Shown here piece by piece: positions 1 to 9,051 of a stretch of 15,000 bases of DNA. Made by a program: the position numbers and the translations under genes. Source of the stretch: Penaeus vannamei (taxonomy: Eukaryota > Arthropoda > Malacostraca > Decapoda > Penaeidae). The stretch is from the NCBI RefSeq assembly GCF_042767895.1, contig NC_091570.1, forward strand, positions 37,352,785-37,367,784, given 5' to 3'. Position 1 is the stretch's first letter. Every line of letters begins with the position of its first letter. The notes beneath the pieces are model-generated. The model worked only from the letters and a program-made list of their open reading frames with translations. It made no database searches and was not told the DNA's origin.

Positions 1-1232
1 ACTGGAAATAAAAGCAACAGCAGACAGGAAGAACGGGAAGCAAGCACAGTGGCCCTCGGCGTTGACAGCCCTCATGGCAACATCACGCTGCCAAACTCCC
101 AATTTAAGTTACACGAAAAAATAAAATTACTCTACGCCTGAGTGCCAAACGTTGATTAAGTTCCACAAGTCTTTTTCGTGATTCTCTCTCTCTCTCTTAT
201 TAATCTATTGAATTTTTCCGCCGGCAAAGCTCGCACTTCCATGAATAAATGCAAATCCAATGAAAATAGTAAGCCCCACACAACACGAAGGGATGAAAGA
301 TTATAACCCCCGAGTGTTTTCATTCAAATTTCCCTGGATATTGTACACAGAGGACACCGCTTCTGGCCGGGGCTCTCGCGAGCTCTTCCGAGTCGCTCTT
401 AATTCGACCTTAATTCTCCTCGTACTTTCGAGTCTTTTGCGGCATTTCTCTCTCACAGGGACACCTAATCTTGCCTCTTATTCCTCTCTCATTCCTCTGA
501 TTCCGAGTCAAATTCATTGTGTGTTTCTCGCCCCCTCAGCTTTATAACTCGGGTGTTTTTTTGAAGAGGCATTTTTCTCCCCTTCAGAGAAAACCGTTAA
601 CGTCCGAATTTTCAAATTTGTAGCGGATGACCCGACAGTTCCCTCCTTCGGAAAGGCGACTCCTGGAATGGCGCTCCTCGTCCCCAGATGCAAATGGCCA
701 GAAGCGCTACCTGACCAAGCTTGGCACAGCGATCACTTTCTTCTCAATAGTGAAAACGACCCTGCCGCCCTTCCTACTCCCTCGTCGTCGTCGTCGTCGT
801 CGTTGCCTCGGAAATATGATTCTTACTCCGTCGTAGAAAAATACGACTGTCCAACTCATTCACACTGCGTCGCTATTCTACCGAAAGCGACGCGACGACC
901 GACCAAAATCCACCCTCAAAACGAGCTTATCGACGAGATACGAGCTCCACTAACCAAAATAATCACTTGTTCAAGACCTGCAACGCTAGCTTAAATCCTT
1001 CAGGTCTTTACGGATTTTCTGTTGATAGCATTTTCAGCATAGCAGCCTCATAAACACATGAATGCTGTCAGTGTTAGCAAATAAACTGAACAATAAAAAT
1101 GATAACCTAAAAAGCACGTTTGTTCAGACCTCAGCCACGAATGCCTTTGTGCGTGTTTGTTGGCTCATTTCCACAGCTGCAGCCCCCCCCCCTTCGCAGG
1201 GAAAAGGAATGAAATGGTACAAATAAACTAAA
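1..1232. other. Mostly unique non-coding sequence
   Basis: This stretch is moderately AT-rich and largely non-repetitive. It contains a short (TC)n near 184-198, a (TCG)n, and a run of ten C at 1183-1192. Two overlapping frames (627-836 and 668-994) are open, but their products match no family I recognise and one is mainly serine from the TCG repeat. A pyrimidine-rich stretch ending in CAG at 537-539 resembles a splice acceptor, but such motifs are common in pyrimidine-rich DNA. I see no gene I can support. It could be intergenic or intronic. Confidence 0.6.
782..803. repeat. (TCG)n trinucleotide microsatellite
   Basis: About seven perfect TCG units sit in a moderately GC-rich stretch. In one forward frame they read as a serine run, in another as an arginine run. 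The flanking frames are short and unrecognised, so a coding role is not supported. Trinucleotide repeats are the class that tolerates exons, which is the only reason to keep that possibility open. Confidence 0.85.
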
Positions 1233-1528
1233 TCATGTATATATATACATATATACATTGTATATATATTCATGCATACATATATATATACATATACATA
1301 ATACGTATGTATATATATATATATATATATCATATATATATATATATCATATATATATATATATCATATATATATATCATATATATATATATATATTATA
1401 TATATATACACACAAATGTACATATACATATATATGCATACATATACACATATGTATATATATACATAAGTATATACATACATCTATGTATATATATATA
1501 ATATATATATTACATATATAAATATATA

Positions 1529-1619
<91 letters not shown>

Positions 1620-1623
1620 TGCT

Positions 1624-1665
<42 letters not shown>

Positions 1666-1690
1666 TACATATATATATATACATATATAC

Positions 1691-1722
<32 letters not shown>

Positions 1723-1780
1723 GTATATGTATAATGTATATATATATATACATACACACTTATGTACATGTTTCTATATT
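1233..1780. repeat. Compound TA/CATA/TG microsatellite block
   Basis: A nearly continuous alternating purine-pyrimidine block. It starts with TA tracts interrupted by CATA and TGTA (1233-1538). Then come a pure (AT)n at 1539-1582, a (TG)18 at 1582-1617, a short GCTT-containing spacer, another (AT)n at 1627-1659, and TATACATA-type units to about 1760. Open frames here on both strands encode only Tyr-Ile or Val-Cys repeats and are not genes. TA arms on both sides of the TG core can pair with each other. Confidence 0.95.
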
Positions 1781-1803
1781 TACACAAGCACACCCGATTC
1801 CAT

Positions 1804-1836
1804 CCCCCCTCCCCCCCCCACACACACCCTATATAA

Positions 1837-1894
<58 letters not shown>
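1804..1894. repeat. C-run plus (TA)28 tract
   Basis: Two cytosine runs (1804-1809 and 1811-1819) and a short CA stretch are followed by an uninterrupted (TA)n at 1839-1894, 28 units. The TA tract ends abruptly in CACACATACAGG. Perfect TA runs this long are expected to be unstable and to extrude as cruciforms. Confidence 0.93.
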
Positions 1895-1897
<3 letters not shown>

Positions 1898-2436
1898 ACA
1901 TACAGGAACACATTCGTGCATATAGACATAGAACTGGCGTGTAGCTACAACCCTCAAATATGTGTAGCAGGTGACATCACTTGTCAGCAACATTAATCAA
2001 TTTGTTCCATTCTGTACCATTATTATCCTGTTGCAGGCAGGCCGGGACGTGGTGTGTGCGTGCGAACGTGCATCTCCATTCACAGACTTTGTTACTTTTG
2101 AAAAACCGTAAATAGATGTGTGGAAATCAATTATTCAACAGACGAATATTTCATAGATTCAGGGGACATAAATAACACATGACGATTAAATCAAAATGAA
2201 TAAAGGTACACTTCCCGCCAAGACAAAATACAGGGTGTTCATGATGACATAAGTCGGCCATTTCTACTCTAAAGAGCAAAAGTAGTTTTCTCTTTGATAC
2301 GGACACCGCAAGTTACTCTCGTAGACTGTCTTTGGCGAGAAAATTACACTCGCTGTCCAAGTTTGAAAAGAACAGTACAGTACAGCGCTAATAAATAACG
2401 GAAAGCATGTTTTGTAGGAAGGGGAATTGTTTATGT
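1895..2436. other. Unique AT-rich stretch
   Basis: This is non-repetitive sequence between two microsatellite blocks. It holds a mariner-like end motif (listed separately). A minus-strand reading frame leaves the polypurine tract and continues through 2440-2264 for about 58 residues before stopping. I do not recognise that tail, and the rest of the same frame is Ser-Leu repeat translation. No gene is called. Confidence 0.55.
2229..2265 (+). mobile_element. Possible Tc1/mariner-type terminal repeat (single end)
   Basis: A TA dinucleotide is followed directly by CAGGGTGTTCATGATGAC, and then AAGTCGGCCATTTC. Many mariner/Tc1 (IS630-superfamily) elements begin with CAGGGTGT next to the duplicated TA target, which is the basis for the call. 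A minus-strand frame stops at 2264, just inside this motif, as a transposase frame often does near its terminal repeat; the tail is not recognisable. No matching inverted end was found by eye. A polypurine array begins about 200 bp inward, so any element would be truncated or invaded. Chance remains possible. Confidence 0.25.
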
Positions 2437-2459
2437 AGGGAGAGAGAGGGAGTGGGAGT

Positions 2460-3190
<731 letters not shown>

Positions 3191-3241
3191 CCAGTATATG
3201 TGTATTTGTATGTACATACACGCACATTATACATATGGGCC

Positions 3242-3290
<49 letters not shown>

Positions 3291-3293
3291 TAT

Positions 3294-3570
3294 GCATATA
3301 TATGTATATACATATACACACATATATACATATATATATACATATACATTAATATATATACATATATGTATATCTATAATATATGCACATAAACAGATAA
3401 TATTCATAGAAAGTATATATATATATAATATATATATAATATATATATATGCATATATATGTATATACATATACACACACATATATACATATATATACAT
3501 ATACATTAATATATATACATATATGTATATCTATAATATATGCACATAAACAGATAATATTCATAGAAAG
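3294..3570. repeat. 157-bp tandem duplication inside the TA block
   Basis: A 120-bp segment at 3294-3413 recurs at 3451-3570, an offset of 157 bp. Both copies carry the same non-repetitive landmark, GCACATAAACAGATAATATT followed by CATAGAAAG. The copies differ only by small changes in a CA/TA stretch. The landmark is not simple repeat, so this is a true segmental duplication rather than a by-product of TA periodicity. Near identity suggests it is recent, or that it is an assembly artefact. Confidence 0.93.
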
Positions 3571-3654
3571 TATATATATATATATATACATATATATGTA
3601 TATTATATAAATATATAATGTATATATTACATATATATTATATATACAGTATAC

Positions 3655-3694
<40 letters not shown>

Positions 3695-3739
3695 CACTAT
3701 ATAGATCTACATATATACATATATATATAATATATATAT

Positions 3740-3815
3740 ATAGTGTGTGTGTATATATGTAGTGTATATATATATATATAGTGTATATATATATAGTGTA
3801 TATATATAGTGTATA
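3740..3815. repeat. (TA)nGTG short tandem repeat
   Basis: TATATA stretches of slightly varying length are separated by GTG at least four times (around 3762, 3781, 3797 and 3810). This makes an imperfect minisatellite with a unit of about 12-20 bp embedded in the larger TA block. The unit shortens from left to right. Confidence 0.75.
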
Positions 3816-3839
3816 TATACATATATATATATATATAAA

Positions 3840-3893
<54 letters not shown>

Positions 3894-3919
3894 TGTATAT
3901 ATGGGTGTGTGTGTGTGTA

Positions 3920-4279
3920 GTTTTCTTTAGCAAGAGTGCGTCCTAATGTTTTTCGCTCGTTTTTCTTTTTCCCTCCTTCCCGTCGCTTCCTTCTTCAATA
4001 CCCTCCGCTTCCAGCATTCTTACCCTGTGCCCCTCCCCCTCCCTCTCCTTCTCCATCGCTGCAAACATCTCGCTCACAACAGCTGGTATAAAAGTTGGAA
4101 TCATCCCTCGTCTGCCACTCCCGCATGTTTGTCTTGATCCATTTTGTGTATGGACGAGCTCTTCTCCCCTCAAATATCCGGGTCATTTTATTACAGTATT
4201 GTCAACATGGCAACTCATGCTCTGCAGTTTATCGTACATCGACTACTCTATATTTGGCATGTATGTTTGGCCTGTGTGC

Positions 4280-4280
<1 letters not shown>
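3920..4280. other. Unique pyrimidine-rich stretch
   Basis: This stretch runs from T/C-rich sequence (3945-4060) into balanced sequence. Short frames are open on both strands (for example 3946-4137 and 3943-4173) but are unrecognised, and their overlap on opposite strands argues against coding. No gene is called. Confidence 0.55.
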
Positions 4281-4336
<56 letters not shown>

Positions 4337-4352
4337 AGTGGGGAGGGTGGGG

Positions 4353-4420
<68 letters not shown>
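4281..4420. repeat. Inverted dinucleotide pair: (TG)26 - 22 bp - (AC)33
   Basis: (TG)26 occupies 4281-4332 and (AC)33 occupies 4355-4420, separated by a 22-bp G-rich spacer containing GTGGGGAGGGTGGGG. AC is the reverse complement of GT/TG, so the two arms can form a perfect stem of about 52 bp with the spacer as loop. Both arms are also alternating purine-pyrimidine and can adopt Z-DNA. The loop has three G-runs. Confidence 0.97.
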
Positions 4421-4425
<5 letters not shown>

Positions 4426-4993
4426 TATATACAAAGGTGTAGTGCATATGGATATATACACACCCGTGTATGTACGTTAGTCTACGCAAATGACCGCACA
4501 AGCAATTGAGATTAAAGAGCTGTTCACCATTACCTTAGTGAGGCGATATGCGAACGAACATTTCGCAGAACCTGAACATACCGCGTCCGGACTCCGTGTA
4601 CGCCGCGTGCCTTTAAAGACCACACGCCAATGGGAGTTAATGGAGTTCCTGGAGGTAGTCTGAAGGCTCTGAAGGACATACAAAAGCGCCGAATAATAAA
4701 GCAAGCGGAGCACGAGTCGCGACCCCTCCCCCCCCCCCCTGCTTATCGAGGGAAATAAACAACTTCAGCAACAAAATGATTTCTTGGGAAGAGAGCAAAC
4801 AAGCGCAAGAGAAAAATACGATGTGATACGAATGGCATGTGTGTGGAGGAGAAGAGACAGTAATGACAGTTATTATTCTTTATTTCATGTGAACGTGACG
4901 GACTTTTGATGACGCCGACGGCTATTGGAAGGATTTCGAAGAAGTCCTCTGTCTTAGAAGGCACACGCACGCCAAGAAAATGCACAGAAGCAC
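4421..4993. other. Unique stretch with a 12-base C run
   Basis: Balanced, non-repetitive sequence apart from C-rich 4723-4739, which has twelve consecutive C at 4728-4739. Minus-strand frames at 4477-4713 and 4743-5009 are open, but their products match nothing I know. No promoter or splice pattern stands out. No gene is called. Confidence 0.55.
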
Positions 4994-5008
4994 ACGCACA
5001 CACACACA

Positions 5009-5162
5009 TTTATATTTATACATATACACACATATATTAATACATATACACACATACATTTATACATATACACACATACATTTATACATATACACACATA
5101 CATTTATACATATACACACATACATTTATACATATACACACATACATTTATACATACATACA
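5009..5162. repeat. 22-bp minisatellite, about 5 regular plus 2 degenerate units
   Basis: The unit CATACATTTATACATATACA + CA begins at 5053, 5075, 5097, 5119 and 5141, an exact 22-bp period. Degenerate copies lie upstream from about 5009 (with ATATTAA variants), and the last unit decays into CATACATACATG. It probably grew from the surrounding CATA-type microsatellite by unit duplication. A plus-strand frame through it gives a periodic Thr-His-Tyr-Ile peptide and is an artefact. Confidence 0.93.
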
Positions 5163-5175
5163 TGTATACATATAC

Positions 5176-5178
<3 letters not shown>

Positions 5179-5256
<78 letters not shown>

Positions 5257-5405
5257 TGTGTGTGTGTGTATGTTTGCATACACATATATACACATACATA
5301 TGCATACATAAATATACATATACATATGCATACATAAATATACACATACATAGACACACACATATATACGTATATTTATATATACATATATATTTACACA
5401 CACAA
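5179..5405. repeat. (TA)n-(TG)n compound tract with 26-bp duplicate
   Basis: A pure TA run at 5179-5219 switches directly to TG at 5219-5249, then to a second TG run at 5251-5269, broken by one TA step. Downstream, CATATGCATACATAAATATA occurs at 5297 and again at 5323, a 26-bp period. The rest to 5405 is CATA/CACA variant sequence. Confidence 0.93.
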
Positions 5406-5733
5406 ACACACACCGCTATCAATCACCCGAGCCCCTCCTAAATTCAGCAAATACACATCAGCATGCGCGAACGCCCGCCGGTTGAACGTAATGATGTAAC
5501 CATGCAAGCATTCCCGTGCCCGCGAGCCTGCATGCCTGGGACGTAAAATGTGAGAGTGAATATCCTCACGGAGCTGTCTCGGCGCATGAAAGTGTTATGG
5601 GGCTGCGCTGTGCCGAAGGGAAGGCCGGATATTACATCAAGGGGAGAAGGAAGTCGGCTCGGTTTGTCTCCAGGGAACTGAAGGAAGTTATTCGGCTGAG
5701 GGAGAGGAATAATTGTAGGTGCGTTTCGGGGGC
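5406..5733. other. Unique, relatively GC-balanced stretch
   Basis: A 90-codon frame at 5516-5788 is open, but its last part runs into a decayed tandem repeat and the product matches no family I know. It is GC-richer than the neighbouring microsatellites, so it is the least unlikely place for a small exon in this part. I do not call one. Confidence 0.5.
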
Positions 5734-6215
5734 GTGGTCTGTTGGGAAGCGTTGGAGTTTGTTCGATTTTGGGGGAGTGTCAAAATGAGGCGTGTTTAAA
5801 GTGGGTGAGTATGTGGTTATTCTGTCGGGTGGTCTGTTGGGAAGCGTTAAAAATGGTTCGGTTTGGGGGTGTCAAAATGCGTATTTTGCGTGGGTCTCTC
5901 GGAGTATTTGGAGTTATTCTGTCGGGAGAAGTTAAACATAAGGCGTATTCAGTGTCTGGGTGGAGTTATTCTGCAGGAGTAAGATATAAGGCGTATTCTG
6001 TGTCTGGAAGAGTAGAATATAAGGCGTAATATCTAGTCACACACTCGAATACTATAACTATCTTCGGAATAAAAGTAAACATAGACTTATTCTAGGGTTC
6101 TCTCTCGGAAAACTCTCCGAAGAAGAATAACCATCAAGCGTATTTCGTTGTTATCCACTGGAATATAACTCTATGAAGAAGGGTGACTGTAAAGGCGTAT
6201 TTAGCGGTTATGCAA
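5734..6215. repeat. Decayed tandem repeat with ATAAGGCGTATTC core
   Basis: Two units of about 95 bp begin with GTGGTCTGTTGGGAAGCGTT at 5734 and 5829. Both continue through a G-rich TCAAAATG segment to TTATTCTGTCGGG at 5817 and 5914. After that the period is about half: ATAAGGCGTA occurs at 5938, 5986 and 6019, with TTATTCTG at 5914 and 5966. Weaker relatives lie near 6081, 6133 and 6189. Conservation falls from left to right, as expected for an old array no longer being homogenised. Short open frames here are incidental. Confidence 0.75.
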
Positions 6216-6621
6216 GGGGGATGTAACCGCCTCGGTATCTGTCCACATTAAAAGGCCAGGGAGGAATGAACCGCAAGTGTAAAAGCTGCTTAAAGTGAGA
6301 GTCAGGGGTCAAGGCGAGAGTGGGAGGATATTTTAAGACTATTTGTAATGCAAGAATTCATAATGTTATGCAGATGATATGAGAAATTAACACGGAGACG
6401 CGTAGACCGAGAATGCTTATTACACTAATTAAAAGACGCCTGACAATGAACTTCAGCGAAGAAACAGTGCCTAATATAGACTTAATCCATCTAGTGACAG
6501 AATATCCAAGGACTCGTAACTGCTTTTTGCCCCTGTGAGTCTTGTGTTTGGGCGCATTCTTGCCTCTCGAGGTAAGCGTCCCTGACGAAGTAAGTGACTC
6601 CAGAAATAAACTCAGTAAAAG
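6216..6621. other. Unique stretch, nothing recognised
   Basis: Non-repetitive sequence of mixed composition between two decayed tandem repeats. No long frame, RNA gene or microsatellite is visible. It may be older, unrecognisable array sequence, but that is inference. Confidence 0.5.
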
Positions 6622-6858
6622 CTTATTCTACCAAGATGATGGTTGTTTTTACAACTAATTCGCTTGTTCTGTCGAAATTGCTGCTGTTTCTGAAATTACG
6701 ACTTTCTTCTGTCAAGATATCAGTAGTTTCATATGAGAACACAATAATTCTATCAAAATAACAGTTCCTACTTAGGACGATACATATTTTTCTACCCAAA
6801 CAACAGTTGTTAAAAGACTTATTCTACCAGGATAACAACCGCTACTGTGACAACGCCA
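6622..6858. repeat. Degenerate ~40-bp tandem repeat, about 6 units
   Basis: Six related units begin near 6622, 6663, 6702, 6743, 6786 and 6818. Each has a TTCT(A/G)(C/T)C core followed by AAGAT/AAAAT and then a (G/C)(A/T)GTTGTT-like segment. Units 1 and 6 are closest to each other (both start CTTATTCTACCA); the middle units are more diverged. Spacing is mostly 39-43 bp, with one shorter unit. A minus-strand frame at 6772-7044 crosses it but is unrecognised. Confidence 0.65.
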
Positions 6859-7334
6859 ACGAGATCGATAAATACCATCTCCTGAAATCCCTATAAACAG
6901 ATTTCCTGAATCAGTGAAACGACTTACACGACTTACGAAAATATACAAGGAGAAAAAGGAAAGAAAGAGAGAAACAGACAGGTGAAGAGGATTATGATCT
7001 CCATATTTGTTACTAAAACCATAGGCTAAGGCAGTACTTTTCATTATTTTTCTTGCGACTTCATACTCATCAAGCTATGAACGAGACTCCTTTTTTGTTT
7101 TATGAATGTGCATTACTACCGGGCGAGAGCAGAGTAGAGAACAAATACAATTAGCATCCGTGTAAAAAGAATAATGACTGGGACACGATTTCTGACCTAC
7201 TCTAAACAGACCTTGCTCTTTTAACTCCTCAGGCGATGCGACCCTTCCAGCATCTCTCCTTCGACGTCTGCCACGTTCTCAAGACGGGACTTCCGGCTCC
7301 TCCGCATCCGGTTCGCTCGCTCCGAGGTTTCCGG
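6859..7334. other. Unique stretch with a splice-acceptor-like motif
   Basis: Unique sequence. A pyrimidine-rich stretch ending in CTCAG at 7228-7232 is followed by GCGATGCGACCC and GC-rich sequence open in one frame to 7439. This looks like a 3' splice site and exon start, but the frame soon enters G-rich low-complexity DNA and its product is unrecognised. I treat it as a weak candidate only. Confidence 0.4.
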
Positions 7335-7366
7335 CGGGGGTGGGGGAAGGGGAAGGGGGAGGGGGG
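7335..7366 (+). other. G-quadruplex-forming sequence
   Basis: Five successive G-runs of 4-6 bases are separated by loops of one or two bases (T, AA, AA, A). This exceeds the usual four-run criterion and the loops are very short, so a stable parallel quadruplex is expected on the plus strand. More G-runs follow at 7402-7470, but with longer gaps. The feature is structural; no function is shown. Confidence 0.85.
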
Positions 7367-7788
7367 AATAATGAGAAGTCGCTTGGATTTGCATCGTGAA
7401 GAGGGGGGGGGCGTTCGGGGGGAGTATGGGAGGGAGTGAAGGGAGAGAGGGAAGGGTCGGAGGGAGGGTAGATGGAGAGGAAATAAAGGAGAGAAGGAAA
7501 GCGAACGAAAATAGGGGGAGATTGGATAAAGAAAACCCTGCCCCTTCTCCTAATGCAGATAATGAGAGTTCCCGCTTCCTCGGCCGAGAGAAACAACAAA
7601 GAGAAGGTTAAGAAAAAAAAAGGTTGTGTTTTGGTAACGGTGCTTAGGAATCGATCAGAAGAAGCTACCGTGTTTTCTTCCTTTCTCTTGGAATTTTTCC
7701 CCTTATACCTTGGGCTTAACTTTTCAGAAACACGATGCTTCTCATAGGGCAAATGAGACGAGAGATTGGAATGCTGATGAATACTGAA
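7367..7788. other. Purine-rich then unique sequence
   Basis: 7367-7520 is G/A-rich low-complexity DNA with many GGGAG/GGAGAG motifs but no clean period. 7520-7788 is ordinary unique sequence with one nine-base A run near 7612. Short frames in both directions are unrecognised. No gene is called. Confidence 0.55.
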
Positions 7789-7808
7789 TGCGCACACACA
7801 CGCACACG

Positions 7809-7846
<38 letters not shown>

Positions 7847-7878
7847 GACACAGGCCGACACTCACGAACACACACGCA

Positions 7879-7951
<73 letters not shown>

Positions 7952-7973
7952 ACACACACACACACACACACAC
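7789..7973. repeat. Interrupted (CA)n microsatellite
   Basis: CA arrays lie at 7811-7845, 7882-7949 (34 units) and 7952-7973. They are separated by short interruptions such as CGACACAGGCCGACACTC and one TTA. The 309-codon minus-strand frame at 7279-8208 is open only because it passes through this array as Cys-Val; it is not a gene. Confidence 0.96.
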
Positions 7974-8193
7974 TCCTCCACTCCACTCCAAGACGCCCCA
8001 TCCCGCACAACAAAGCCTCCTCTTCCGAAGCAACGAGCATCCTCACAGAAGAGAGATGACCCACGTAAGAGGAAAAAGAAGATGCTGCGGGTCCATTGGC
8101 CTCATTACCAACCCCGCGAGGCCAAGGGAGGACATCACAAGAAGGGGGAAACAGACAGACGACAATCCTTAACCTGTCCGTCTCCAAACAACA

Positions 8194-8363
8194 TCGAGTT
8201 CCCTTCAAGGTCGAGTACCCTTCAAGGGCGAGTTTACTTCGAGGTCGAGTTTCCTACTAGGTCGATTTTCCTTCGAGGTCGACTCTCCTTCAAGGTCGAG
8301 CTTCCTTCAAGGTCGAGCTTCCTTCAAGGTCGACTTTCCTTCAAGGTCGAGCTTCCTTCAAGG
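8194..8363. repeat. 17-bp minisatellite, 10 units
   Basis: Ten consecutive 17-bp units of the form TCGAGCTTCCTTCAAGG fill 8194-8363 exactly. The first five vary most; units 7, 8 and 10 are identical, and units 6 and 9 differ from them only at two or three bases. Unit joints read TCAAGGTCG in five places (8205, 8290, 8307, 8324, 8341), matching the YCAAGGYCR half-site bound by FTZ-F1/NR5A nuclear receptors. Each typical unit also contains the short palindrome CCTT-C-AAGG. A forward frame (7788-8558) runs across it but is repeat-derived. Confidence 0.95.
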
Positions 8364-8497
8364 ATCATCAACTCGCCAAGACACCAGAGTCGCATATTTA
8401 CCGACGCAATAGTTTTACAAGTTGCTGTTATTGTTCAAAGTTTGGAATGGTCGAAGTTGGGGCGGGCTAATGATTTGCCGGAGGGGGAGGGGGGGGG

Positions 8498-9051
8498 GTG
8501 GAGGGACCACAGGGGGATAGGAATGGGGGGGGGGTGCGGGAGGGACCACAGGGGATAGGAATGGGGGGTGGGGTGCGTGGGCAGAGATAGGGGATAGAGA
8601 TGGGGGGAGGGGTGCGTGGGCGAGATGGGGGATAGAGATGGGGGGGGGAGGGGTGCGTGGGCGAGATGGGGGATAGAGATGGGGGGGGAGGGGTGCGTGG
8701 GCGAGATGGGGGGAGGGGTGCGTGGGCGAGATAGGGGATAGAGATGGGGGGAGGGTGGTGCGTGGGCGAGATGGGGGATAGAGATGGGGGGAGGGGTGCG
8801 TAGAGATAGAGGATAGAGATGAGGGGGAGGGGTGCGTGGGCGAGATAGGGGATAGAGATGGGGTGGAGGTGTGGGTAGAGATAGAGGATAGAGATGGGGG
8901 AGGGGTGCGTGGGTAGAGATAGGGGATAGAGATGGGGGGAGGGGTGCGTGGGCAGAGATAGGGGATAGAGATGTTGAGAGGTGTGGGTAGAGATAGAGGA
9001 TAGAGATGGGGGGAGGTGTGGGTAGAGATAGGGGATAGAGATGGGGGATGG
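8498..9051. repeat. G-rich ~38-bp minisatellite, about 15 units
   Basis: Roughly fifteen units of 25-41 bp follow the pattern TGCGTGGGCGAGATAGGGGA, TAGAGAT, then GGGGGGAGGGG. The first two units have ACCACA instead of GGCGAGAT. Middle units carry GGGCGAGAT, and later units mostly GGGTAGAGATA. One unit near 8694-8717 is internally deleted. Each unit supplies at least three G-runs of four or more, so the array offers many quadruplexes on the plus strand. Pro/His/Leu-rich minus-strand frames (8435-9174) are artefacts. Confidence 0.95.

Larger units (their letters stand above)
3231..3919. repeat. TA-dominated microsatellite block ending in (GT)n
   Basis: An extended TA tract opens the block at 3245-3283. 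It is followed by CATA/TGTA variants, a tandem duplication (listed separately), pure TA at about 3659-3690 and 3849-3890, and GT at 3904-3919. Within 3740-3815 the TA tract is broken at fairly regular steps by GTG, giving units of the type (TA)nGTG. All long frames in this block translate to Tyr-Ile repeats. Confidence 0.95.

Noticed and set aside
627..994. Small open frames with a Ser or Arg run
   Set aside because: Overlapping frames are both open, no start context or domain is evident, and the run derives from (TCG)n.
7279..8208. 309-codon minus-strand open frame
   Set aside because: Its length comes from crossing the CA array as Cys-Val repeats and G-rich DNA as Pro/Ser repeats; no domain is visible.
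8194..8363. CRISPR array
   Set aside because: The 17-bp units abut with no unique spacers; the same holds for the 22-bp and 56-bp arrays.
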